Positions 53,908-63,805 of a DNA stretch of 64,000 bases are shown piece after piece. The translations under genes and the position numbers were made by a program. The DNA comes from Dermanyssus gallinae. Its lineage: Eukaryota > Arthropoda > Arachnida > Mesostigmata > Dermanyssidae. The stretch's first letter is position 1. Every line of letters starts with the position of its first letter. The DNA is taken from NCBI GenBank assembly GCA_003439945.1, contig QVRM01001782.1, positions 496,001 to 560,000 of the forward strand, written 5' to 3'. The notes beneath the pieces are model-generated. The model had not been told where the DNA came from and did no database searches. It saw nothing but the letters and a program-made list of their open reading frames with translations.

Positions 53908-55078
53908 TTAATTCCAGCGTCTGCCTTGCACGGGAGGGCGCTGCAGTTGGAATGGGTACTGGCCCATGCCCATCCAGTAATTCTCGGATAGAGCAGCGAA
54001 CGGATTGTATGAGAGGTAGGGGTTGGTCATCATTGGGGGAAACCCCAACAAATTACCCGGGTTACGCTCTCGATTATCATTACGATTGGTCCGAGTGATG
54101 TTCGGTCTACGTTGCTGCTGCCAGTGGCTGTTGTTGTTTTTAACGTTTTGCCTGTTGATTCTGGTTTCTCTGTTATTAGTTTGTCGTTGCTGCACCTGAA
54201 GACTTTGTTTGCCATTACGAATCTGGCGGTTTGGCAGTTTCTTGACGTCGTTGCTTGCCGCTGACACTGCTGTCTGTTGTTTGTGAACAACTTTGTTGAC
54301 GTTGGAGGTCTTCTTCGAAGTGTGCAGCAAGGACGGCAAGGAATTCTTCACTCCGACAAATTTACATGAATATCGCACTAGAACGTTTGCAATCTTATTC
54401 GCCGAAATCTCGTCGTATCTGAATACTTGAGATAATCCTGTTGCTGCCTGTATATTAGTTATGTCTAAAAACTTGGTCTGTACGTTAAACTTGTAAGCAA
54501 GGCTGGCAAGTCCGTTGTTGAAACGCTTACACTCTTGGCTATAAACAGGAGTTGACACCAAGACAAGAGAGTGCCCAGGGTGTTTGTTTCTCGCCTCAAC
54601 TAGGAAGCCTTCGTACAAAGCCAGCGCCTCGTCAGTTTCTAGTTTAATGCACTCTGCATGCCCTGCATGAATGACAACTTGTAGCGGGTCCGAGGTGTCA
54701 CTCATGGCCTGCAATGTGTCAGTAAAAATCTGTTTGAGATCATTACTGAATGGTCGAAGTGAAATATGAAGATCTTTGAACTTTTTGAGTAACGATAGTT
54801 GCTTCTGGCAACCCTTAAGAAGCATATCCCCAATTATTATAGATCTTCTTATCGCCGGTTCCATTGTTTCCGGCGCTGTTGTAGATGCGAGTGTTGCCGG
54901 CGGTGCATTGCAATGCTGCTTGCAGGCATCCACTTCCCTGGTGAGAACGCACACTCGCTTGAATAGCCACGCTAAGACAGTGGATAGCTCTCCGTTTTGT
55001 GAGCTTTTTACGACAGAATCAATTACGGGCAGTAAGCCAGTGTCATTAAACTCTCCAACAGCTTTGCAAAGAGTGCAT
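53908..55078 (-). CDS. LINE A1 ORF1: helical segment, SGNH-like domain, Gln/Asn/Arg tail
   Basis: The frame is open from the 5' junction (TLCKAVGEFNDTG) through a helical stretch to the first ATG (54954, MCVLTREVDACK) and on to TAA 53908-53910. Numbering from that Met, residues 38-200 resemble an SGNH hydrolase: IIIGDMLLKG (block I, 40-48), VVIHAGHAEC (block III, 93-102), LVLVSTPVYSQECKRFN and YDEISANKIANVLV (180-193). The nucleophile Ser is Met44, the Asn of block III is replaced, and the expected final His is absent. Residues 210-348 are a Gln/Asn/Arg-rich tail ending GRRWN, a likely RNA-binding region. Esterase domains in ORF1 are known from CR1-like LINEs. Here it looks like a pseudo-enzyme. 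Confidence 0.75.
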
Positions 55079-55114
55079 TATTATCAATATGTATCACAGT
55101 TACTAATATATTAC

Positions 55115-55768
55115 TTATATAATACCTACAATACTGCTTATACTTTTATCATTGCTTGAGTGCCGGTAGCCTCTAAACAACATCTTGGCGCTGCCTCTCT
55201 GTTGTTTCAATGACACTCTCTGTCGGACGAACGCGGTCGATCTTGGCTTTGCTGTGGCCTCGAAGAGCTTTTCCCAAGCTCTTTTTTCAGTTTGAATGTG
55301 TTCTTGCCCCAAACCCAGATGACGAGGGCGTACGTCTGAAAGCGCGTCCAAGGATGTCATTGATGGCATCGTGGCGGTCCTGCGTAAGCTCGGCCAGCTT
55401 CGTGCAGCTAAGCCGGTGCAGGCCGCGTTCATCCACCTTTCCATCACATGCACATTCCTTACTTTCAAACAGCGGCGGTTTGGTCCCACCATTCTGCCTA
55501 GTGATCTGTTCCTCAGAAAGAGTATAGACTTACCCGCGTCCCAGATACGAACGGCGTCTGAGCCGGCAAACACCGCCGTACCCAACAGGCCTAGTTCACA
55601 CCGCTCCTTTACAAAGATTCCCGGGAGCTTGTTGGTAAATTTAACGATCACCTGCTGTCGCTCTTCGTCTGCGAAACTATGTAGGAATAGCTCGCATTTT
55701 GTAGGGTTGAGGTGTAACCCGATGCATTGCTCGAACGCTCTGAGATCATTGATGTATCTGAGTAACAC
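55115..55768 (-). pseudogene. LINE R RT C-terminal fragment
   Basis: 217 codons; the start reads FEQCIGLHLNPTKCELFLHSF, the segment just after the catalytic box in LINE S (GLSLNASKxELIAVGG), then CELGLLGTAVFAGSDAVRIWD. The catalytic box and motif B lie outside this frame. The later part (DVRPRHLGLGQEHIQTEKRA) has no recognised motif, and a restriction-like endonuclease core is not visible. Confidence 0.65.
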
Positions 55769-56105
55769 CGAAGGATCGTTGTCAAATCGTCACGGTTGAA
55801 CCCCCGGATGTTACCTGCTTGACGTGCTGATGCAAAAGCAGGCTGCATGTGAGAGAGGCCGCTACATCCCTCTGCCGACAACCGGCTGAGGACGTAATTT
55901 AAACTTCACCGAACCCTTCTAGAGGAGTCGACCCGGTGCATTATTGGATAGAGGGCAGTGGCGTGCTTGGAAACCTCTGTCAAGGGGTGCCCTCGTTTGC
56001 TTAGGTTAAAAGCATTTTAAAATCTAATCTTAAGAGACATTTTTTCGAGAAAGGTGCGAGCTGTGTGAAAAATCATTCCGCTTCATTATCATTGGCGCAC
56101 CCCAT

Positions 56106-56740
56106 CTACTGTGGCTGTAGGTAGTTTTTCACAGTGACCTGTTGAAGTAAAGTCCTTGTGGCCAGTCTACACAGAGTGCAGCCAACGTCTATGGGTCGAT
56201 ATCCCCCGGTTTTCACGCTTCTCACAGCTTCCGGAACTTGTCCATGCGTATGATGTTGCATACGTTGGCAAGCGATTCCGGCACATTGTTGTAGTCTCCT
56301 TTGGCAGGCAGAACGCATTCTAGATAATCAGGCGTGAAGTCATTGAGGCCTGCCGCCGCACCAGATAGAAAGATGCAAAGTTTCTTGGCGACATCTTTGC
56401 TCGAGCACGACCCGACCGTTGGGAAGCCGATAGTAGTCTGTGGCACCACGTCTCCTGTGGAAGCTCAAGGGTGGTTTGCCATTATCTCACTAATCGACTC
56501 CTCTGTTGCGGGCGCAATTATGTGATCGGAGGACAAAATTCTGATGGCGAAATCCATGGTGAGCTTGTGAGCAGCAATCTGAGCGCGGGCGTTATCTGTC
56601 ATCACACGTTTGCCTCGACCCACGGCTTCCACGCGAGTAAGAGCTGCACCTCCGAAAATGGCTACCTTTTCCTTGACCAGGTTATAAACTTCTTGGGGTT
56701 TTTTGTCAACGTGGAACACCGTTGGAGCGAGAACTGGCAA
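56106..56740 (-). pseudogene. LINE R leader and RT entry fragments
   Basis: Three frames: DNARAQIAAHKLTMDFAIRI and SSDHIIAPATEESISEI (56740-56465), then SGAAAGLNDFTPDYLECVL (56449-56222), then GGYRPIDVGCTLCRLATRTL (56220-56106). They correspond to the pre-RT leader, the SGxxGLDxLxPxxL box and the RPI box of REL-type LINEs, separated by frameshifts. Confidence 0.65.
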
Positions 56741-57173
56741 CGCGGTCCATCATTATCTTTTACGACATCTTTGAGCAGACGGTGGAAGAACCCGCGCACA
56801 GGTGTTGCCGCTCCCTTTGGGATCCTTCGCAGCACCGTGCGTGTCATTTTGACGTTTCCGAACCGTTAACCGGTGAAGAGAAGGAGAGCGCAACAAGTGC
56901 TGGCTAGGTGACGGCCCTCTATTTGTTCAGGCTGACGGCGCGAGCCGAAGGTTCTACCAGTAAATCGCGCGAAGAAGACAGCGATTGTGAGCTGCTAGTA
57001 GTAGTGGCAGTAGGCTATTGGAGATCTGCTGTTCTACTAGACTTGGCTATCTTCTTCTTATGAGCCCCTTCTGCGTGAATCTAAACACCGCTGTTTATAG
57101 AAAAGCACATAGAACACCACGGACATTGAAACTTGTTAGCCATTGCTGATAATAATAATAATACACACCGTCG

Positions 57174-57450
57174 CGCAAAGACCACCTTTTTGACCGCCAG
57201 ATTGCCGCAAGGGCAGAACGCAAGTTAGCTGAGGGAGACATACGCTCCGCCGCACGCACTCTATATTCTACAGAATACACGACTCAGGAACTTAGAAGCA
57301 AGCATCCCTCTCCCCCGGCTCACGTCAGAGACCGCTTGATCAACGTTGAGCAACTTTCTTCGGAAGAACCTTTCATCGTCCCGGCACAGTTCGTAGTTAA
57401 TGCAGTTCGCTCATTCTCACTGGACTCTGGCTTCTGGACTCGATAGATTA
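57174..57450 (+). pseudogene. LINE S leader region
   Basis: An open frame without ATG reads HLFDRQIAARAERKLAEGDI, RSAARTLYSTEYTTQELRSK and PAQFVVNAVRSFSLDSGFW before a stop. This is the usual stretch before the RT of this LINE type. A one-base shift at about 57420 puts SGLDRLRPRH into the next frame. Confidence 0.7.
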
Positions 57451-58173
57451 CGTCCTCGACATCCGAGAGATATGCTAGACAGCACGATACCCTCTTCCGA
57501 AAAACTGCTAGTGGAACTGCTCTCTTTGATTAACTTGACTCTAAGTGGCAGGCTGCCAAGTTTTTGCCACCCAATCTTCTACGGGGCAGATCTGACAGCC
57601 CTTAAAAAAGACGGTTTCATTAGACCAATAGCGTGCGGCCTCACCTTACGTAGGCTGGTTGCCAAAGTAGCAATTACCATCAATAGGACGGCAATTGTGA
57701 AGGCGGTGACACCTTACCAGGTTGGCGTATTAGTTAAAGGCAGAGCCGAAGCTACAGCACACGCAACTCGGGCTTTTACGGAGGCAGAAGAGCCCCCACG
57801 GGTCCTGGAAAAACTAGATTTTCAAAACGCCTTCAACACGATTCGACGCGATGTCATCCTTTGTTAAGTTAAAGCAAAAGTTCCACAAATGTTCCGCTTA
57901 GCGTGGCAGAGCTACGGCACGCCATCACTGCTGTCCTGGGGAGAGAGTGAGCCTCTTCCCTCAGCCAACGGAGTACAACAGGGAGACCCGATGGGACCCG
58001 CCTTATTTAGTTTAGGAATCTCAGGATTAGTGTCCCGTATGAGAAGCCCCCTTAATGTGTGGTATCTGGACGATGGTATACTAGGCGGCCCGGAAAACGT
58101 AGTGGCCTTCGACATACGCGAAGTGCTACAGTTTGCAGAAGAGGGAGGCTTAAGTCTCAACGCCTCTAAATGA
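57400..58173 (+). pseudogene. LINE S reverse transcriptase
   Basis: Contains SGLDRLRPRHPRDML, KDGFIRPIACGLTLRRLVAK, QVGVLVKGRAEATAHATRAF, motif A LDFQNAFNTIRRD, then an in-frame TAA and VPQMFRLAWQSYGTPSLL, motif B SANGVQQGDPMGPALF and catalytic VWYLDDGILGGP. YLDD replaces YADD, as in other REL-type families. The second in-frame stop (TGA) falls in SLNASKxELIAVGG, probably a former Cys codon. Confidence 0.85.
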
Positions 58174-58294
58174 GAGCTCATAGCTGTAGGTGGAACCTTC
58201 CACGAACACGAGAAGACATGCAAAATCATTGCAGACGCCCTGCCCGGTACAAAGAGAATCGAGCTGCCTGACTTGGAAGTCTTAGGAGCGCCCG

Positions 58295-59032
58295 TTGGCT
58301 CTCGGAAGATCTCTAGAACAATCCAGGATAAGAGAGACGCCCTTCGGTCTATTAAAACTCGGCTATTGGCGATGCAATCACAGGCTACATTGTGCCGCCC
58401 GTGAGACCTTCAACAGTGGCTTTCTAAGGGCACTTCGTTTACCGCAGCTGGGCACCATGCTGGAAAACATCTCTTTCCGCATGGTGGCCGTCCTAAGAAT
58501 AGGCGCTCCCATATGTGAGCCATACGAGTGCAGAGCATGTGAAAAAACAGTGGATAAGAACGGACTGCACCCTTTAAACTGCTCTAAGAGCCCTGGTAGG
58601 ACTCTCAGACACGCGGAAATCAACGCAGTCTTAAAGAAGGCTCTTCGTAGCGCCGGCATACCAAGCACCCTAAAGCCCAGGTTGGGCTTCGAAGACGACA
58701 AAAGACCCGACGGCGTCACCATTCCGCCATGGTCTAAGGGCAAATGCCTGGTATGGGATGCCACGGTATCATGTACAGTGGCTTCGTCATACTTGATGCA
58801 CAGCGCTACCCGGTCAGGGTGGGTTGCCGAACATGCTGAGATCGCAAAAAAACGCAAATACTCTGACCTGGAGAAAAGATACCACTTCGTACCCGTCGCC
58901 ATGGAAACGATGGGCCCAATCAGCAAAAACACAAGTATCTTTCTCAAAGACCTAGGTATCAAAATCAGTGCTAACACGGGTGACCAGCGCGAGGGTGAGT
59001 TTCTACGTCAGCAACTCTCGCTCGCAGTGTAA
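58295..59032 (+). pseudogene. LINE S CCHC and restriction-like endonuclease domain
   Basis: 245-codon frame. After about 30 residues of foreign frame it reads GTMLENISFRMVAVLRIGAP, then a zinc motif CRACEKTVDKNGLHPLNC (C-x2-C-x9-H-x3-C), RHAEINAVLKKALRSAGIPS, and the endonuclease core DDKRPDGVTIPPWSKGKCLV followed by WDATVSCTVASSYL (PD...D with 15 residues between). It ends REGEFLRQQLSLAV. All visible catalytic residues are retained. Confidence 0.85.
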
Positions 59033-59045
59033 TAAAAATAATAAT

Positions 59046-59146
59046 TTTTTATTGGAAACAGGGTTTTATTATTATCATTATGTACATGTATCACAACACT
59101 AATATATTAATTATATAACATCATTGCGATTGCTCGAGTGTCGCTG
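59046..59146 (-). repeat. LINE 3'-end fragment, minus orientation
   Basis: Read on the minus strand, the segment contains GATACATGTACATAATGATAATAATAAAACCC, closely similar to the 3' ends of LINE R (55080-55165) and LINE A1 (51120-51160). It lies between LINE S and the (AAT)n array. It is probably a very short 5'-truncated insertion. Confidence 0.5.
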
Positions 59147-59173
59147 ACCAATAATAATAATAATATTAATAAC

Positions 59174-59241
<68 letters not shown>

Positions 59242-59243
59242 TA
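59147..59243. repeat. (AAT)n microsatellite
   Basis: About 95 bp of AAT with few interruptions. Leu and Ile homopolymer ORFs on the minus strand (59107-59308) come from it. It probably began as a LINE tail. Confidence 0.95.
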
Positions 59244-59265
59244 ACCAAGTCAGATAGCCGTTGCA

Positions 59266-59454
59266 GTGAAAGGCGGTGCAGAAGCGGCAGTTCACGCAGT
59301 ACAAGCATTTGTTGAAACAGAAGGTCCAGTACGGGTTCTAGTTAAATTGGATTCTCGTAACGCCTTCAATACTATACGACGCGATGTAGTGCTTGATGAA
59401 GTAAGACTCAAAGTGCCGCAACTTCTGCCGCTAGCTTGGCAAAGCTATAAGTAA
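59266..59454 (+). pseudogene. LINE T RT motif A fragment
   Basis: 62-codon frame: GGAEAAVHAVQAFVETEGPV, VLVKLDSRNAFNTIRRD, VPQLLPLAWQSYK and stop. It matches LINE S 57740-57900 and confirms that the LINE S stop there is a mutation, since LINE T reads through (DEVRLKVPQ). Confidence 0.75.
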
Positions 59455-59466
59455 CTTGTAGCCAAA

Positions 59467-59862
59467 CCTCAACTATACTCTGCTCAGTTCACCAGCCATT
59501 AAATGTCACAAAGATCTTCAAGCTTACGACGACATCGCAAGAAGCATCTTAGGTAAGGTATTAGACGTCGACCTGCATGATAACACTTGGAAAAGAGCAA
59601 CCCTTTCAATCGCCGAAGGAGGATTTGGTATTAGATCAGCGGCGGAGCTGGCTCCCATGTGCTATACTGCGTCTCTATTGGAATTTGGTAAACTCGCAAA
59701 TACGTTGGTCGAACCAGACATCCGCGAAGGAATCACAAGACCCAAACACGCTGCAGAGCTAGTAGCTAGACAAACAATTGGACCAACCCCTGGCAAGAAC
59801 GTCCCACACAGCATACATTGGACTCCTACAGATGCAGCGCTGCAGCTAGAGAGCTGTTAGAC
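59467..59862 (+). pseudogene. LINE T thumb-to-linker fragment
   Basis: Open frame without an early ATG: LNYTLLSSPAIKCHKDLQAY, SILGKVLDVDLHDNTWKRAT, LSIAEGGFGIRSAAELAPMC, then HWTPTDAALQLESC. The W-RATLxxxxGGxGIRSAxxLA box is typical of R2/REL LINEs between RT and the CCHC motif. Confidence 0.75.
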
Positions 59863-60500
59863 AGCCTCCAATCTCCAGTGGAAAAAGCTGTCTTTCTGGC
59901 AGCACGGAACACATTTAGTGGAGGCTTTCTAAGGTGTCTCCCTTCTCCGCAGCTGGGTACCATGCTGGACAACACCTCATTCCGCATGGTAACAGCTCTT
60001 CGAATAGGTGCCCCGGTTTGCAACCCCTACAGTTGCCGCGCATGTGGTTCCACAGTAACTGAAGATGAGCTTTACCCCGTTTAGCTGCATCAAAAGCCAT
60101 ACTAGAGTTCCTAGACACGCTAAAATCAATGCAGTTATAAGAAGAGCCTTACGCAGGGCTGGTATACCAAGCACGCTCGAGCCCAGATTAGGACTTTATG
60201 ACGACAAAAGACCTGACAGTGTAACAATCCCGCTATGGGCTTGGTATGGGCTGCTACAGTGTCCTGTACAGTGGCTCCCTCCTATATACGCCACAGTTCA
60301 CTAGAAGTGGGATGGGTTGCCGAGCGCGCAGATAATGGGAAAAACGCAAGTACCAAGAACTGGAGACAAGTTACATCGTAGTGCCAATATCTATGGAAAC
60401 AATGGGTCCGGTAAGCAAGGAAACCAAAAGATTCATCAGTGAGCTGGACCAACGGATTACAGATCTCACAGGGAATCGGCGCGAAGGCGAGTTTCTACGG
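59863..60500 (+). pseudogene. LINE T CCHC and REL fragments
   Basis: GTMLDNTSFRMVTALRIGAP, CRACGSTVTEDELYPV (Tyr at the expected His), then another frame with RHAKINAVIRRALRRAGIPS, DDKRPDSVTIPLW and, after a break, METMGPVSKETKRFISELDQ and REGEFLRQLL. The second Asp of the REL core (DAT in LINE S) is shifted out of frame. Confidence 0.75.
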
Positions 60501-60530
60501 CAACTGCTGTTAATAATAATAATAATAAAA

Positions 60531-62830
60531 AGCAGCATTCTCAACACTAGTTCGGCAACAACAACATTAGCACTAGCAGCTGCGATAACCAGATTGGTAG
60601 CAGCGTTGACCTATAGTCACAACATGGGCCACAGCAGTTGTGATAACCAGCGCAGTAACAATCGTAGCAAAAACAACAACACTAACAACAACAGCAACAG
60701 AGGCTAACGACCAAGTGCAGCCGAACTGACGAGCGGCAACAAAAACAACAACACGCGCCTCCATCTCCTCCTCTTCCTTTATCACCACCAGTGACAACAA
60801 ATGCGACAAACAGCCACGTTGCTACGAGTGAGCTTGGGAAGTAGGAACGACGTAGCGGATCGGTTGCAGTTGAACGGATCCCCGTTCGTGTTTCACAGAC
60901 GACTCCTAAAATCTTTGTCTCTCTCTCTCTCACACACACACTCTCTGTTCTGTTTTGTGTTTCTTTCTCTGTCGCCCGCCCACTGTGCCCACCCTGACAG
61001 GATTTTTCTGGTTGAAAGGTTGAGCCGGAACGGCAACATGAGAAAGTCCTCGGCGTCGTCGTCGCTGTTGTTGTCGTTGTTCTGTGTTGTTGGGCAGTTC
61101 TTGCCCGCTGCCCTCGTTTGCTGACTGCCGACCTGACCACCTGCTTCTGTCGTTGTTGTTTTATCTGATGGCCGGCAGGTGCTTCGAAACAGCAGCAGCA
61201 GCAAAAAGCAACACGTGCCCTGAGGGTTCCGAAATTACAACCCCGTGTCGACTAGAGCGCTCAGACGAATGCGGCTGCTGGGGGCAAGGGGGGGGGGAGG
61301 GGCGACGACGACGGCAAGGTGTAGCAGCAGCAGCAACAACAACAACAACAACAAAATAAACAACAAAGCTTGGCCACGGCGCCAATCGGCCTTGCCTGTC
61401 GTCAACAGCGCGGCCTATTTTCAGGCAGTCTTTCTATGTCCCTGGCATCACAGTTTTTGTTTTGCTTGTGTGATTTTGTATCGTTACAGACATTCCTTTC
61501 TGCCAAAATGTATAAGCTATAGCGCTTGCCTCTGAAGTTCATAAATCTCAAGTTCATCTCGAATCTGCCCCGAATCAGACAGGTCCTTTACCATGTACAC
61601 CGGTTAAAAATGTATGCTTTCTCTGTTTGCGCAATATTGTAAACCGTATCGACCGGTTACATAAACGTGTTGGAAACATTACTGGTCCCTCTGATCTTTA
61701 CGTATCGCGTGTGTCAGAGCGTCCGGGCAGAAGTCGGACGGGCTTGGTCGATACGGTTAAATAACAAAAATCACCCGTAAAGAGTTGTAATGAAACGAAG
61801 CCAGAAGAACAGATCGAACACTTGTAAGGCACAAGAAAATTAGCCAAGATTTAAGGACAGGATACCCTGGCGGTAAGGCCACATCGCTGAGTTAGAAATG
61901 GATAAATCGTAGGTATAACAGTTGAGATACAGACGTGATGGACGGAACGCAGGTGGGAGCAACGCGCTCAGGCGTAGTTGTACTGTTAATCAGTACATAC
62001 GAGTGTATTATCGAATAATTTATATAATGGGAGGTACTTCTCGAACTAAGGTTGGTTTTAATAGCAAGGCACGACATCTCTGTTTATTACGTAATGTAGA
62101 CCTAATCAGCAAGTTCCATTAGATATGTCGCGTACACGCACTTCTTCTCCTTCTCACGATGTGCAAGCTGCTTTAGCTATGAGCTCATGTTACCGCTAAA
62201 GATGCCGCTGTAGGTATTCCGTGGAAACCTTAAGCGGATTCTTAAATGGAAAGGACTAACATACAAAGTGCGCGCCGTTATGCATTCAGTGAGGTTTAGT
62301 TCAATTTTTTGTTAAGCCCTTGGCCTATTCTGTAGATCGACCTGTGTGCGGTAGTATGCCCTCGGTCACGTTCGGAGAGGTAACGCGATTTGAAGAAGCT
62401 AGAGCCATTGTAGCCGATTCGTCGATGCGGGGAGAGTCCAATTCTGCCAGGGGCTATTTGATCTAGAACAACTTCAGATAACCCCCTAGCTAGGCGTACA
62501 CTCAAATGCTCAATGCCGTCGGGGAATACAAAGACTCCGGCCGTGTGTTTTCCACTGAAGAGGGTCTACCTTTGTGTGACACGTCAGCGTTTATATTTGC
62601 TGGGGCAAAGAACGTTAAGAGTATACAAATGCATATTTGGCATGTTTTTGCGTTATATATAGTATGGTTAAGTGATATTGATGAAAACTATTATATCATA
62701 CTTGCATTTGTGAATGCGATGGTTGATTGATTGATTTATTGTTCGTTTGGCATGTATACCTAAATACACATATTACCCTTTTATATCAGGGGCGCTTAGA
62801 GCGGCAGTATATATGCTACCTTTGCATCCA
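60531..62830. other. CAA/CAG-rich block and unassigned DNA
   Basis: 60540-61380 has many AACAAC, CAGCAG, GTTGTT and CTCTCTCTCACACACA runs and is GC-rich in parts. Overlapping ORFs in both strands are compositional. 61400-62830 is AT-rich without motif-bearing ORFs. ATTGATTGATT near 62720 may be a repeat tail. No gene is supported. Confidence 0.45.
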
Positions 62831-63173
62831 TATCATCCATGTCTACTTCAATACCTGCTGAGTATTTGCTTTCAATTGGGCCAACCCATTCTTCCCCGGC
62901 CCTTTTCCGCTCTTCCTTTCCAAATATAGTTGCCAAACTCAAGCTGGAACCCATCGCCAATTTTCATTTGGATGTATGTGACATGTTTAACCTCAATTTC
63001 ACCAACTCTGATAACCTCGCTCTTGCTCATTGCTGACTATTGTACCCAATCTCCCTAGTTGCGAACTCTACTCTGCGATCCCACTTCCTTTTTAATCCTA
63101 AGTGCCGTCTTTACCAGCTGCATCTATTTAACCTATATTTTGTTTGTGACATATTCAATCCTACTACTAAATC

Positions 63174-63455
63174 TTAGCTTATTTTGTACTTCCTTCTGTA
63201 TAAATTTTGACGTTCCCCCTTCCCCCTCAAGAAATTCCCTGGCGGAATTGAAACGGCAACCGCGCTGTGTACCAGAGAGACATTAGCAAAGGTCAATCCT
63301 GGCACATACATGGCCTTCCATATATTCTTTGTTACTATATATTTATTAAACCTCCAGAAGCCCTTACACCTTACTGCATTTCTTACTCTTTCAGACTTCT
63401 TCCTCCGTATTATCTCTTCTTCCTCTAAATAATCATCCTCTGTAGTCATTGTCAC
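63174..63455 (-). pseudogene. LINE E thumb fragment
   Basis: 93-codon frame: DDYLEEEEIIRRKKSERVRN, KGFWRFNKYIVTKNIWKAMY and VPGLTFANVSLV. The KxxxWKxxxVPGLTFxN box follows the RT in LINEs I know from acarine genomes. The frame then runs into unrelated residues. Confidence 0.6.
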
Positions 63456-63577
63456 CCCAAGATACTTGTGCTGACTTTAATAATTATTTTTTTTTCAAAT
63501 ACACTACAAGCTTCCTTGCCCCCTAATCCAATTAAATACTAAAACTGCGCTCTTTTTTTTTTCATTAAACGTCATGC

Positions 63578-63805
63578 TCAGTTGTTCTGCTGCTTCCGCA
63601 TATGCACTTCACATTTGTTGACCTTCGCTAGTGCCTCTAACACTACCATATCGTCAGCAAACAGCAGCACGGGTGGGTTGATATATACACCCTTTCGCGC
63701 TATTCTCTTTATATACATAAGAAAATCACCGATGGGAGCGGACAGCCTGACCCCCTTAGCGACTATAAACTCTCTAGATTGTGTAGCTTCTATTATTATT
63801 CTCAC
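63578..63805 (-). pseudogene. LINE E RT palm fragment
   Basis: 75-codon frame: RIIIEATQSREFIVAKGVRL, SAPIGDFLMYIKRIARKGVY, and LLFADDMVVLEALAKVNKCE with the catalytic Asp pair. Motif B, normally GxRQGCPLSP, is degraded to GVRLSAP. Confidence 0.65.

Larger units (their letters stand above)
51069..55079 (-). mobile_element. LINE A1, best-preserved A/B family copy
   Basis: Minus order: ORF1 (55078-53908), ORF2 endonuclease and RT (53902-51875), ORF2 C-terminal part in another frame (51860-51184), 3' UTR with repeated trinucleotide tail. ORF1 is cut at its 5' end at 55079, where the 3' tail of another LINE begins. Only one frameshift with a small deletion (about 51870) separates ORF2 into two frames. 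Confidence 0.92.
55080..56900 (-). mobile_element. LINE R, degraded copy related to LINE S/T
   Basis: Minus order: leader (AAIFGGAALTRVEAVGRGKR, 56740-56460), RT entry (56449-56106), RT motif region and later parts (55768-55115), and 3' end TGATACATATTGATAATAATG that abuts LINE A1. Motifs match the REL-type LINE S in the opposite strand nearby, for example GGYRPIDVGCTLCRLATRTL against GFIRPIACGLTLRRLVAKVA. Frames are broken repeatedly and the middle is deleted. Inactive. Confidence 0.7.
57150..59045 (+). mobile_element. LINE S, restriction-like-endonuclease type
   Basis: Plus order: leader (57170-57420), RT entry to motif A (57400-57867), motif B and catalytic box (57889-58173), C-terminal part (58295-59032). 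It has a frameshift near 57420, in-frame stops at 57865 and 58171, and an internal deletion near 58300-58390. The end is (TAA)-rich. A PD-D endonuclease core and a CCHC motif near the C-terminus place it with R2/NeSL/CRE-type LINEs; APE is absent. Confidence 0.82.
59245..60530 (+). mobile_element. LINE T, second REL-type copy, internally deleted
   Basis: Same family as LINE S in the same orientation. It carries motif A VKLDSRNAFNTIRRDVVLDE (59266-59454), then skips the palm to TWKRATLSIAEGGFGIRSAA (59580-59640), the CCHC region (59818-60084) and the REL core (60065-60304), and ends REGEFLRQLL followed by an AAT tail at about 60510-60530. Multiple frameshifts. Confidence 0.8.

Noticed and set aside
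59107..59308. Leu- and Ile-repeat ORFs at the (AAT)n array
   Set aside because: Microsatellite artefact.
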